Source of the DNA: Coprinopsis marcescibilis
Lineage: Eukaryota > Basidiomycota > Agaricomycetes > Agaricales > Psathyrellaceae
Reading direction: 5' to 3'
NCBI GenBank assembly: GCA_004369085.1
Contig: ML210291.1
Coordinates: 64,921 to 78,925, forward strand
DNA length: 14,005 bases
The notes under the pieces were generated by a model. The model did not search any database. It worked only from the letters and a program-made list of their open reading frames with translations, and was not told the origin of the DNA. Positions 1-8,953 of the stretch are shown here, piece by piece. A program made the position numbers and the translations under genes. Position 1 is the stretch's first letter; each line of letters starts with the position of its first letter.

Positions 1-3000
1 CCTGCGTCGCCGAGAAAGGGACCCCCGCCTGTGCCGAGACGTATGGACAGCTACGCGCATCCGACTCAACCACCGCAACACCCGTCTGCCTCCCAGCGCC
101 AGTCTACCCAATCAGAGGACGGGACGGTGCCTAGCAAGGGCCCGCCGTTGCCGCCGCGCAAGCCGCACGGGCTCATTTCGCGGAGCAGTAGCAGGTCGCC
201 GCATCCCCCGCCCGTCCCTCCACATCCGAACACTGCGCCGCCCCCGCCGCCGCCCCGCCCGCTCCCGCTCCCGCAGCACCAGACCTCGGATCTCATCAAG
301 CAGAGTCTGCAGGCCAGCAAAGTCGCGCAGAGCATGAAACGCGCAGAGGAGATGTTGGAGAAGGAGCGCGTCATGCAGGTCCTTAAGAGCAGCAATCCGA
401 GTTCATCGAGCATACGCAAGTCCTCATTCATCCCGTTTATATGTGGTACTGACTATATGTGTACAGATGGTGGACCGTTTTTCAAACCCGCTGTGCCGGT
501 CCCAGCGGCTGGCAAACGGAGCCCGGTGAAGACGCTCTTTCCGCCTAACCGGTCCTCTTCATCCTCATCGTCCCATCGACATACGGCATCAACCTCATCG
601 CATCATGTGCCTGCGTTTCCGTTGCAGCGCCAACCGGGCCTTGATGCGCGTACGGCGAGCAGTTCGTCTGCTTCGTCGTTCGGTGGCGATGGCGATGGGG
701 ACGACTGCCAGAGCCGGAGCCACGGAGGCTACCCGAGTGGGGGCGCTGTAAAGGGGCACCGGCGGACTGCGACTACTATTGGTGTTGGTGTGGGTGTAGG
801 AGAGAGGGTGAGGGATCGGGTGGTGGATGGTGGGATGGATTGGGATCTGCATAGGCATAGGCATGTACAGCAACAGCCTTCCCCGCCCATGTCGACTAGT
901 TCGTTGGAGCAGGTTGCGTTGGCTGCTGCGCCTGAGCGGGCAAAAGTGAAGAGTCGGCCGCCTACCCCGCCTACCTCGCTGTATATCCCGCAGGATTCGC
1001 CGAGGAAGAGGACGGCGGATACGAATACGAATACGAATAGGAGCGATATGAACAATACGATGAACACGATGTCTAGGATGAATACGACCAATGCGATGAA
1101 TATGAATACGAACACGAGTGGATCGACGATGATAGGTTCGGATCCTGGTCCAGGGCAGGGTGCGAAAGCGAAAGCGAAGAGACCGGTCCCGCTGAGCGGT
1201 GCGAGTAATTTGAGGGCGGAGGCTGCGAAGAAGGGTCCGCCTCCTCCGCCTCCTCCGCACCATGTAGTGAACGACGCTGGGGCTGGGGTTGCACCGCCGC
1301 CTATGCATCCTGATCGAGTTGGGAGGGCTGGTGCGGTCGGTGGTGCGAAGGTTGCGGCGGCAAGGTCGAGGGGCCGCTCGAGTCCTATGCGGGGAGCGAC
1401 GTTTGATGAGGTTTATGGTGTGCGTCGGGGTGGTGCTGCTGTGCGTCAAGGTGGGGATGGCGTTGGTGTGGATGAAGATGGGGAAGAAGGCGTGGTACTT
1501 GAGGTCGTCTCGCCGTTTGATGCGAATGCGAGTCCTGGGTTGTCGGGGTTGAATGTTTATACGGGTCCGGGTGTGGGGCAGGAATATGGGCAGGGGGGTG
1601 GTGTGAGGAGGTTTGGGAGTGCGAGTGCGAGTGCGAGTCAGAGCAATAGTCGAAGTCAAAGTCAGAGTAGGAGCCAGAGTAGGAGTCGGGCGGGGAGTAG
1701 GAGTGCGGGTGGTGGAGGGCGGAGTGTGAGTGGTGGGACGACATCAGCGGGAGTAGGAGGCGCCGTTGGTGTAACTGCAGGAAGCGTAGGGGTAGGAGCA
1801 GCAATATCAGCAGCAGTAGCGGGAGTAGGAGCAGGAGGAATAGGAACAGGGAGAGCAGCAGGGCACAGGCGAACCGGCTCCTCCTCGCCTTATACGCGCT
1901 CTCCGTCCGGTTCACCTTTTAGCTCTACGCCTAGTTCTCCGCTTGTGAGGAGCGCGAGGAATCCGTTTGAGGGCGGCGGGTATGGAGGGGGAGGGCCGTT
2001 TGGGGGTGGAGGAGGTGGTGGAGGAGGAGGAATAGGGCCGTTTGGGAGTAATGGGGGGAGTGGAGGGGGTGGAGGAGGGAATAAGGGGGTTGGGGGTAAT
2101 GGAGGGCCCTTTGGAAGAGGGGGCGATGGAACAAGCAATAACTCGCCGACGACGAGGGTGTTTAGGAGTCGTAGTCTGCATTATCCGAGTTCGGGTGCTG
2201 GGGGTGTGTATCCGTTTGGAGGGTTTGGTGTGGATGCGGGTGGGAGTGGGAGTCCTGGTTCGCCCTTTATGCCTACGCCTGGTACGCCGTTTTCGCCTGG
2301 TACGCCTGGTACGGCTATCGCTCCTGGTACGCCTGGTACAGCTCGCCCAGCTGGGGGCTCCATGTGGGAGGCGCGTGCGGAGCAGGATGGGAATGCTTCG
2401 GGTGGGTTGGGGAGGAAGAAGAGGCCGGAGAGTGTGCAGTATCTTTCGTCTGGTGCTTTGAGTGGGTTTGGTGGTGGTGGTGGTGGTGGTGGTGTGAGTG
2501 ATAAAGAGAGGGAGAGGGATAAGATGCGGTTGTTGGGTGTTGGGAGACCTGTGCCTGGTTTACCTGGGCAGGCGAATGTCAATGCGAATGTGAATACGGA
2601 TGTGGGTGTGGGGAATGCGGGTTTGATGTCCAAGTATCACCCTCCGCCTCAGCATCATAGTCATGGTCACAGTCATTCGTCTGGTTCAGGTGGGGGACAT
2701 GGAGGAGGAGGACATGGAGGAGGGGGCGCAGTGGGCTTGGGACGGCATGCGACTGTGAGTGGTGTTGGTGTGCATCGTCGCAAGTCGAGTTTGGGTGTCT
2801 CTGCGTCGGCTGGTATTAGTCCGTTTGGGGATGATGGTGCGGGTGTGGATGAAGGTCCGTTTGGTGGACCTAGTAGTACCGGTTTTAATTCTGCTTCAAC
2901 CACCTCGACAACCGGCGCAACAACCACCGCAACAACCACCTCAGCCACGACGGCGGCGATGTTGGGAAGCAGGGTGAACGAAAAGCTGGTGGGGATGAGC

Positions 3001-3765
3001 TTGGAGGAGCGGTTGAATCAGGTTGGGATGGGCCTTGAGCGGATTGGGTTTAAAGCTGAGGCGGGGTTGAGTGGGAGGGGGTTTATTAGTCGGAGGGAGA
3101 GGGAGGAGGATGGGGGGGAGGGGTTGTTGGGTTCTAATGTGGGTGGGAGTGCGAGTGCGAGTGGAAGTGAGGGGGAGGGTGGCAGTAGCAGTGAGGGGGA
3201 CGGGGATGGGGTTAGGAGGAGGAAGGGGAGTGCAAGCGGAAGAAGTGCAAGTGGGAGAAGCGCAAGTGGTAACGCGAGTGGAAGAAGCAGCAGACAGAGC
3301 AGTCGGTCCGCCGCCAGAAGCGACGGGGGGCGTAGTTCTGGTGGAGAGGCGCGTGGGTTGCCGAACGTCCGTACGAGGAATAAGAGTGGGAGTGCGGGGT
3401 TTAGCGCTGTTGTTGCTGGGAAGGGCTTCAAGGAAGTTATTTTTGGGAGGCCCGTTGGCGGTGGAGTGCAACATGGTAGTACTAGCAGGAGCGGGGTGCA
3501 ACATGGCAGTACTAGTAGGAGTGGCGGGGATGTGAAGAGAGTTGTGAAGAGTGGGGTGTATAGTAGCGATGAGGATGAGGATGAGGGTGGGAGTGAGAGC
3601 CCGTTTGGGTATGAGGATGAGGGTGGGAGGGTGGGGTTGGACAGGGATGTACGTGCACTGGGGAAGGGGAGGTCGAGGAATGGGAGTGGAAGTGGGTGTG
3701 GGCCGTTTGAGGGTGGGGTTGACAGGGAGAGGGAGAGGTTGGAGGGGTATAGGCCGTTGGGGTAG
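1..3765 (+). CDS. C-terminal part of a large low-complexity, proline- and Gly/Ser-rich protein (5' partial)
   Basis: The frame is open from the left edge of the window and ends at TAG 3763-3765, so the real start lies upstream; the first in-frame ATG (43) is probably internal. About 1,250 residues are visible. Order: proline-rich stretches with class II SH3-ligand-like sites (PPLPPRK near 150-175; a poly-Pro run near 235-275); one well-ordered, charged helical segment (DLIKQSLQASKVAQSMKRAE, about 286-345, continuing to about 390); then Ser/Gly/Arg-rich disorder to the end, with a poly-Gly tract (1975-2110), PGTPG repeats (2275-2345), His/Gly repeats (2640-2730) and a second short helical segment (about 2960-3055). 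A Pro-Phe-Gly/Asp/Glu motif recurs ten times. A 66-nt in-frame intron at 401-466 is possible: branch-like TACTGAC, acceptor TGTACAG, weak donor GTTCAT. The helical segment reminds me of C-terminal tails of basidiomycete TBC/Rab-GAP-like proteins, but that is memory only and the catalytic part is not in view. Function not assigned. Confidence 0.8.
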   Translation, partial: PASPRKGPPPVPRRMDSYAHPTQPPQHPSASQRQSTQSEDGTVPSKGPPLPPRKPHGLISRSSSRSPHPPPVPPHPNTAPPPPPPRPLPLPQHQTSDLIKQSLQASKVAQSMKRAEEMLEKERVMQVLKSSNPSSSSIRKSSFIPFICGTDYMCTDGGPFFKPAVPVPAAGKRSPVKTLFPPNRSSSSSSSHRHTASTSSHHVPAFPLQRQPGLDARTASSSSASSFGGDGDGDDCQSRSHGGYPSGGAVKGHRRTATTIGVGVGVGERVRDRVVDGGMDWDLHRHRHVQQQPSPPMSTSSLEQVALAAAPERAKVKSRPPTPPTSLYIPQDSPRKRTADTNTNTNRSDMNNTMNTMSRMNTTNAMNMNTNTSGSTMIGSDPGPGQGAKAKAKRPVPLSGASNLRAEAAKKGPPPPPPPHHVVNDAGAGVAPPPMHPDRVGRAGAVGGAKVAAARSRGRSSPMRGATFDEVYGVRRGGAAVRQGGDGVGVDEDGEEGVVLEVVSPFDANASPGLSGLNVYTGPGVGQEYGQGGGVRRFGSASASASQSNSRSQSQSRSQSRSRAGSRSAGGGGRSVSGGTTSAGVGGAVGVTAGSVGVGAAISAAVAGVGAGGIGTGRAAGHRRTGSSSPYTRSPSGSPFSSTPSSPLVRSARNPFEGGGYGGGGPFGGGGGGGGGGIGPFGSNGGSGGGGGGNKGVGGNGGPFGRGGDGTSNNSPTTRVFRSRSLHYPSSGAGGVYPFGGFGVDAGGSGSPGSPFMPTPGTPFSPGTPGTAIAPGTPGTARPAGGSMWEARAEQDGNASGGLGRKKRPESVQYLSSGALSGFGGGGGGGGVSDKERERDKMRLLGVGRPVPGLPGQANVNANVNTDVGVGNAGLMSKYHPPPQHHSHGHSHSSGSGGGHGGGGHGGGGAVGLGRHATVSGVGVHRRKSSLGVSASAGISPFGDDGAGVDEGPFGGPSSTGFNSASTTSTTGATTTATTTSATTAAMLGSRVNEKLVGMSLEERLNQVGMGLERIGFKAEAGLSGRGFISRREREEDGGEGLLGSNVGGSASASGSEGEGGSSSEGDGDGVRRRKGSASGRSASGRSASGNASGRSSRQSSRSAARSDGGRSSGGEARGLPNVRTRNKSGSAGFSAVVAGKGFKEVIFGRPVGGGVQHGSTSRSGVQHGSTSRSGGDVKRVVKSGVYSSDEDEDEGGSESPFGYEDEGGRVGLDRDVRALGKGRSRNGSGSGCGPFEGGVDRERERLEGYRPLG
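3466..3525 (+). repeat. 30-bp tandem repeat, two copies, inside the low-complexity gene
   Basis: Units 3466-3495 and 3496-3525 each encode VQHGSTSRSG or a one-residue variant (the second begins V after G and ends G). They differ by a few silent-type changes only, so this is a recent in-frame duplication within the disordered tail. Confidence 0.85.
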
Positions 3766-4480
3766 TTTAGCGTGGGCTCGATGTGTCGTTGGATGGTTGG
3801 TTAGGAAGGGTGCGGACTAGTTTTTTGGTTTCGTTTGTTGTGCTTTTGGTTTGGACTGTGTTTAGAATAGAAGTAACGGAATGGAATTGAGTTTTTGTTT
3901 GTGTATGTGGTTGAATAGGGTGTGGTTGAAAGTTGAAAGTGGACTATGGATGTTCATAGTTCAGGTGGGTCGAGCGCTTGAGATGCGTGAGCTGATGTCA
4001 GGCACGATTGTATGCGTAGGTATACCAGAGGTTAGAGAATAAGTACGATGTTGTCGTTGTCTTTTTAAAAGGCTCGAGTATCGATGGTGTCAGTAACGAG
4101 TGACCAGATATTTGTATTTGCGACCAGCGTCGTTGGTTATCGGCGACAGGCAAGGGGTCCACGGTATTACTCCTCATCCTGAAATCTTGCCAAATTCAAC
4201 AGCCAGCTCAGGCTCCAGCAGGAGTCGGCCTCCATCAATGCTTTGCTCGTTGAAGCGAGGCACTCTGCCCCTGCTCTAATTCCTGAATCAGCTTTGCGAA
4301 ACGCACTTGCATCTTCCCTATGCGATAATCCACACATCCAAGTTCAAAGTTTAAAGTTTAAAGTTCAGCACCCCACTGTTGAAAACCAACGCCTTGGACA
4401 GAGCAGGTGACAAGTGTGTTTCGGTCGAAGCGATTTCGGATTCCTCTAACAGAAATAGAAATAGGCATAGAAATAGAATG
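3766..4480. other. 3' flank and intergenic stretch without a gene
   Basis: This follows the stop of the low-complexity gene. The first few hundred bases are GT-rich and probably hold its 3' UTR, but I see no clear polyadenylation signal. No ORF with coding character and no RNA gene was recognised. The only structure is the short heptamer repeat at 4341-4368. Confidence 0.5.
4341..4368. repeat. Four-copy 7-bp tandem repeat (AGTTYAA)
   Basis: Four consecutive 7-mers, two AGTTTAA flanked by AGTTCAA and AGTTCAG. A simple-sequence repeat with no visible link to a gene. Confidence 0.8.
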
Positions 4481-4487
4481 ATGCATG

Positions 4488-4778
4488 TCACGGAGTTGGT
4501 ATTTTATAGTGATTGAGAGGGTACGGACTACGGTTGAGAGGGCTGATTTGTCTGAGCGAGCCGCGAGCGTCACTAGAGTTGTACGAGAGGGACTTGAGGA
4601 TTTCGGGGAGCGAATTGACAAGGTCGTCAAGTTCGGTGGCCAAGGTCGGGCTCGGAGACTTGGAGAACGAGAGCTTCTGCCTAGTGACCGTTCTTGTAAC
4701 GTAGGAGGTGAAGACTGTGGATTCAAGTTCTGTAATCGGGGTGTTCCGTTGGAACCTCGTCGGTAACCAAGCATTCAA
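4488..4778 (-). other. Ambiguous open stretch, possibly a coding remnant
   Basis: On the minus strand this frame reads as a sensible fungal-like sequence (for example TELDDLVNSLPEILKSLSYN), with third positions rich in C/T/G and poor in A. It has no ATG at a plausible start and a stop lies just upstream, so it would need to be an internal or terminal exon. The opposite strand over 4485-4766 is also open and has a codon pattern rich in first-position G. The two patterns mirror each other, so only one, or neither, can be real. No family recognised. It could be a gene remnant or chance. Confidence 0.2.
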
Positions 4779-5318
4779 CCACTAGTTAACCTGGAAGAGG
4801 CAAGCTGACACTAGGTCCCAGGGGATGAGAGAATTTGGAAAGAACAAGGTCGGTGGTATTCAATTCAGAATCGTGCTGCTGCACTGTAGTCTGACGGACT
4901 GCTGAAACATAAAACGTTAATATTACTGGAACACAATAAGCATGAAATGAAGATGGACGTCCTGTGAGCTTGGCAAGGGTGTCTGTCACTTCCAACCTGC
5001 CCCTCCGTTTCAAATGGGATGTACATACAAAGACCGAGTCGTCCGAAGTCCGATTCTTTCTCGCAGTGCGAACGGGGTACGTACTTCTTACGGCGCTGAC
5101 ACTCACGATCTGTCGACGTTCACGACTTTGGAATATAAAATGTCAGAGGCCGGGGCCAAGCCGGGGCGTCTAAACATGTAGGAAAGTTCGCTTGTACACT
5201 TTATGCACGTACGTAGGTGTCGTGGCTCGCAACAAATGTCTATGATGGCTGCGGTTGACGAGCGTGGTTGGTACGGGTGAGCCTGTCGGTCGACATGATT
5301 CTCGAATCTGAACGAAGA

Positions 5319-5344
5319 CGCTGAGGTGGTTCGCTGAGGTGGTT
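5319..5344. repeat. 13-bp perfect tandem duplication
   Basis: CGCTGAGGTGGTT occurs twice back to back (5319-5331 and 5332-5344) with no mismatch. It is non-coding as far as can be seen. Confidence 0.85.
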
Positions 5345-5694
5345 CCGGTTATCACGGTGGAGCCAGCCTCGAAGGCGATCATTAGGACAGGGGCTCCACG
5401 AGGCTCGAAGTTTCTCGGCTCTCGCGGTCACACTATGTGAATTTCTTGCATTTTGAAATGGGTTTCCATGTTGTCATTCGTGAGATGTCGCACCGTGCCT
5501 GGCTGGCTGCCAACCTCCGGAGCACGGAAGCTTTTGGACGCATTGATGGACCGGCGATAATCACGCATATTTTCTTTGCCGGTGCCTTGGTTGGTTAGGC
5601 AACCTCCTTCCCAGCCCTTTCGCCCTGTGCCCAAGGGCCAATTGGTCACCGCTCGGGGCAGACCTCAACGACGAACGGCTCACTTTCGAGTCTA

Positions 5695-5710
5695 GGATGG
5701 ATGGATGGAT
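5695..5710. repeat. GGAT microsatellite, four units
   Basis: Four uninterrupted GGAT units in an intergenic stretch. Confidence 0.9.
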
Positions 5711-5833
5711 AAAATGCAAGACGCAATGCGACCTATTATAGACTATGATCATACACGCATACATTACATGGCCGATAATACAGACACCAATATCCGTGCA
5801 AAATGTACAAATTGTGTGGAGCCTGTCGAGGTG

Positions 5834-5851
5834 GAGAGAGAGAGAGAGAGA
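5834..5851. repeat. GA dinucleotide microsatellite, nine units
   Basis: An uninterrupted (GA)9 run, followed by an interrupted GA-rich tail to about 5859. Confidence 0.9.
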
Positions 5852-6018
5852 CGGAGAGATCGCTATCAATGAATGTGAGGCGCCGAAGCTCGAGCTTCCT
5901 TCAAAAGAAGCGCGAAATATGCGGTGCTGGTTTGCTGCATTGGTATGTTGCAGTGTTGCAATGTTCAGTGCTTCTTCACGCCGCCAACGTTAACGTTATT
6001 TCGACGCTAGGAAGTGGT

Positions 6019-6246
6019 TCACCAGCCTGGGCTTCCGAACCCGTGGCGTTGTCGGGCCTCGATGTCGGCTGCGGGCTGCTGCATAGTCCAGATAAAGGGC
6101 GTTAGGAGGCGTTGCGAAGAGGTTGTACCGTCCAAGGACGGAGAGGGGGAGCAGAAAATACGTACGGGTTGGGGCACAGGTGCAGCTTGCGCGACGCACA
6201 CAAGGGCGATCATAGCGACGACAAAGTTCCTGATGTTGGCTTGCAT
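6019..6246 (-). CDS. Small secreted peptide precursor (46 aa after splicing)
   Basis: Minus-strand gene in two exons, 6246-6166 and 6078-6019. The 87-nt intron (6165-6079) has donor GTACGT, branch-like CTCCTAAC and acceptor TATGCAG. Exon 1 encodes a textbook signal peptide: MQANIRN, a hydrophobic core FVVAMIALVCVAQ, then AAPVPQP, with cleavage likely near A21-A22. Exon 2 encodes QPAADIEARQRHGFGSPGW and a stop. The last 8-10 residues, after an A-R-Q-R motif, look like a short mature peptide. The start has a good context (CTACCACCATGC) after a pyrimidine-rich leader, and a TATA-like element lies about 190 nt upstream. The intron is a multiple of three with no stop, so the unspliced frame (75 aa) also stays open; I prefer splicing because the signals are strong and the intron translation is unlike the rest. 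The acceptor is a CAGCAG tandem, so a one-Gln variant is possible. Family not recognised. The same A-R-Q-R motif recurs in the repeat precursor at 12.1-12.6 kb. Confidence 0.7.
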   Translation of the reverse strand: MQANIRNFVVAMIALVCVAQAAPVPQPVRIFCSPSPSLDGTTSSQRLLTPFIWTMQQPAADIEARQRHGFGSPGW

Positions 6247-6433
6247 GGTGGTAGAGGTGGGTAGAGACGCTTAAGCTGCTTAATTGATAAGGAATGGAGT
6301 ATGAGGGCGCGAGCTGGGGATTAGCGTCTCGTTGAGCTTGTGTGACGTGGTGGGATGAAGGAAGTGTGATAGGAAACGGGTGGGTAGTCGCTCAGGGCAG
6401 GCAGGGACAACCTTGTGGAGCAGCCCCTGGGTA

Positions 6434-6441
6434 TTAAAATA
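6434..6441 (-). promoter_or_regulatory. TATA-like element for the small peptide gene
   Basis: On the minus strand TATTTTAA lies about 190 nt before the ATG at 6246, followed by a leader that becomes C/T-rich towards the start codon. That distance fits a fungal promoter with a leader of roughly 150 nt. Inferred from sequence only. Confidence 0.4.
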
Positions 6442-7720
6442 GGGCGGAATCACGAGTGTTGTGAATTTGTTACCCCGGATGGAATTCAATGATTCAACGT
6501 CCGGATTGAGACGGCGTTGTGTATGCTGACCAATCTGGGTCGCTGGGTTGTTTCCAGGCCTAGGAGTGAAGTATAGTACGTTCCGCTACTAACTAAGACA
6601 TCTTCGTTCTGATGGGAAGGCCGGTGTGCCTGTGCCTGCCTTGTTCGAAATGCAGAGTCTGCTCACATGTCGTTTTCTGTCGGAACCGTCGACGATGTAG
6701 GTGCCGAATATGGACATTACGTCGATATATAACAACCCGTTGACGACTCGTGTACAAATCCTGATATATAAAGGTAAGCCCTATCATTTCCTGCGTCGTT
6801 GAGCTGAAACGCACTCGATATAATGCTATAATGCCACAATTGAGTGGGCTACGAACAAAATCAGTCGATGCGGCGTCGGAATCGTACGTCATCTTCGTCA
6901 TAGGCCTCAGTCGACTCTGATGCAACCCATTTAAAACATACTACTTAGACGTGGACGTACTAAAATGAGAGCGCACCCTTGAACCAATAGGGAGTCAGGT
7001 AAAAGCTTATACCTCACCCATATCATACCCCTATCCAATGGGAACTTGAAAGTCGAGACAATTAAGTAATTCAGGCATACTTGCTCCCAGTCAGGTCTTA
7101 TCCGGATCTTAAACGTGCCGGTCATAGCCCTTGTGCACTATACCATAACGGGCGCAAATGAATCCAACACGAAGCTGTATCTCCTACCCGTCTAAGAGCT
7201 GCAGATACCAGACAGGTCGATACCAAGGCTCACGGGTATCAGTTATCATCTGCTCACTCACCTAGGCTGGGAGAATTTCGGTGCCAGGCTGCATGGAAAT
7301 GCGGCTCTCAGCGACTTCCTGACTTCGCGGCCATCAGATCCAGATACACGTTGGTGGGCCTGTTAACAATCCAAACTATCTGCCCAGTAGCTTTTAAGTT
7401 TTCAGCCCATTACCTTGGCGGACGCTGGCTACATAATGGTCGTAATCTCCGGAAATCGTGAAAACCCAAGCCGTTCAGATTAAGCGCCCGTGGCACTACA
7501 GTAGACGTTAATTTCAAGTGAGTCCTGAGCGTAAGAAGCATGGGCTGAGTTCATCACAGTTATGTTAAGGTTCACGGGAAGTCAGATGGATATGTGCTAC
7601 CTGAGTCTCTGAATACAGGCTTCGGTATTCATTTGGACTCTTCTCGGTCAGCTGGCCTCTTATACTGCGCTGTGCTGCCAGGATGTCCTATGGCCTTGAC
7701 TGTTTCCTTCCACGCACACC
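6442..7720. other. Intergenic stretch without a recognisable gene
   Basis: Only short scattered open frames, none with a family match or a consistent splice pattern. Two TATATAA-type strings (near 6725 and 6765) have no evident gene behind them. The right end may contain the promoter or first exon of the membrane-protein gene that follows. Confidence 0.45.
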
Positions 7721-7934
7721 ATGCCCTTCTCAGTTTTCGACGTCCCATCCTCCAGTATTGGAGTTTCGAGGCTTCGGGCCTCTTTCGGATCCCTTTTAAT
7801 CCGGACGGCTGGTTTAGGTCGGTGGATATCAACACCCACGTGGGGTACACCTGGTCAGAACAGACACTAAATTGGTCTTAATCAGGTATCCAGGCATGCT
7901 TGTGTACCCAGTCCCTCTCCTCCTTTCTTCATAG

Positions 7935-8953
7935 CTCAAAAGAAGAGCGAAAGTCTTGGAGAGGGTACATGCAAGCTTTGATCGTCATCTTGGCCTTATC
8001 GATTTACGCGCTCATTGCAGATGGATTGGTCCTCATGTCTATCATAGAGCTGTATCCCGAGCTGCTCGGCGGCGGGGCCCCAAGATACTCCCGTCCTTTA
8101 TGGAGTCGGACGTCGAGATTGCTGGCCCTCGGTGCAGTGCAACTCATTGGAGATGCTGTCTTGGTACCTACACAACAACTTACCCTCCGATCATCCAGAA
8201 ACATTCACTGACTCGCTGTAGGTTTGGCGATGCTATATTATCTGGACCCATCGACGCTGGGTTGTTGCCTTTCCATTGCTAGCGTTTTTCATATCTTTAG
8301 GTAAGATACCGACCTACCCCGTGCTCAAGACACAAGTTAATAACTGCCGCAAGGCCTGGGATGTACTTGTGTCATCGCAGAGGCGCTTACAGCTTCGGGA
8401 GTGAAGAATCTACCGTGGGGAGTCTACCAGTCGGCATACCTCATTTCATCCATCGGAGCCGGCGCCATTGCCACGGGGTTCATCGTTTACCGTCTTCTGC
8501 GCACAAAACGAGACCTCGACCGAGTAATGGGAAACTCTGGGCGTGTTTATAGTCGGGTGGCAACCATCCTAATCGAATCGGCACTTCCCTTCTCGCTAAT
8601 AGGCGTGATCTCAGCGGTCGTGACATACTGTGTCGAAGCCTCGAAGGTGGACGGAGAGATAACAAACGTCGCAATTGAAGTAACTAAGCTGGTTATAAAC
8701 CCACTTTGGATCCTCGCTTGCGTGAGTTTCTTGTATCAGGCTAGGTGGGGCTCACCCAATTCTACAACAGGCTTTTGCTCCAACTCTAATCATCTATCGG
8801 GTCACCATGAGATCATCTTGGGTCAGCGACCCGACGGGCAGCCAGGTAGAGGGCCAATCATCTGGTTCCATGCATTTCTCCGTGAGGGGTGGCCAAAGGG
8901 CAGTGGTAACCGACTCTGAAACTAGTGCAGATGTCAGTCGTGTCGGTCAGTAA
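7935..8953 (+). CDS. Orphan multi-pass (7TM-type) basidiomycete membrane protein, 5' end unresolved
   Basis: Four exons fit one frame: 7935-8163, 8222-8300, 8381-8721 and 8771-8953 (stop TAA). Introns: 8164-8221 (GTACCT...CACTGAC...TGTAG), 8301-8380 (GTAAGA...CGCAG) and 8722-8770 (GTGAGT...ACAG). They give about 276 residues with six hydrophobic segments: MQALIVILALSIYALIADGL; the segment around LIGDAVLVWRCYIIW; RWVVAFPLLAFFISL; YLISSIGAGAIATGFIVYRL; LIESALPFSLIGVISAVVTY; and NPLWILACAFAPTLIIYRV. The tail is hydrophilic. The G-D-A-x-L-x-x-R-C-Y-I-I-W and A-P-T-L-I-I-Y-R-V motifs are typical of an expanded, function-unknown 7TM-like family of mushroom-forming fungi. The usual first helix is missing. 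A preceding exon should end within about 7721-7885 (donor GTATCC at 7886, or acceptor CCCAG at 7911 instead), and an ATG at 7721 has good context, but no upstream exon I can build encodes a clean helix. The gene may be truncated or I missed a small exon. A receptor or sensor role is inference. Confidence 0.7.

Larger units (their letters stand above)
4779..6018. other. Intergenic stretch without a convincing gene
   Basis: Open frames here are short, occur in all frames, lack splice-supported extension and match nothing I recognise. The stretch contains a 13-bp tandem duplication (5319-5344), a GGAT microsatellite (5695-5710) and a GA microsatellite (5834-5851). Its right end, next to 6018, is the 3' side of the minus-strand peptide gene. 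Confidence 0.5.

Noticed and set aside
66..3504. Many minus-strand and off-frame open frames opposite the low-complexity gene, up to 354 codons
   Set aside because: G-rich repetitive coding sequence leaves few stops on the other strand; the translations are monotonous Arg/His/Pro or Leu/Pro runs without starts in context.
5745..6274. Plus-strand open frames over the GA microsatellite and the small peptide gene
   Set aside because: They run through simple repeats and are antisense to a better-supported spliced gene.
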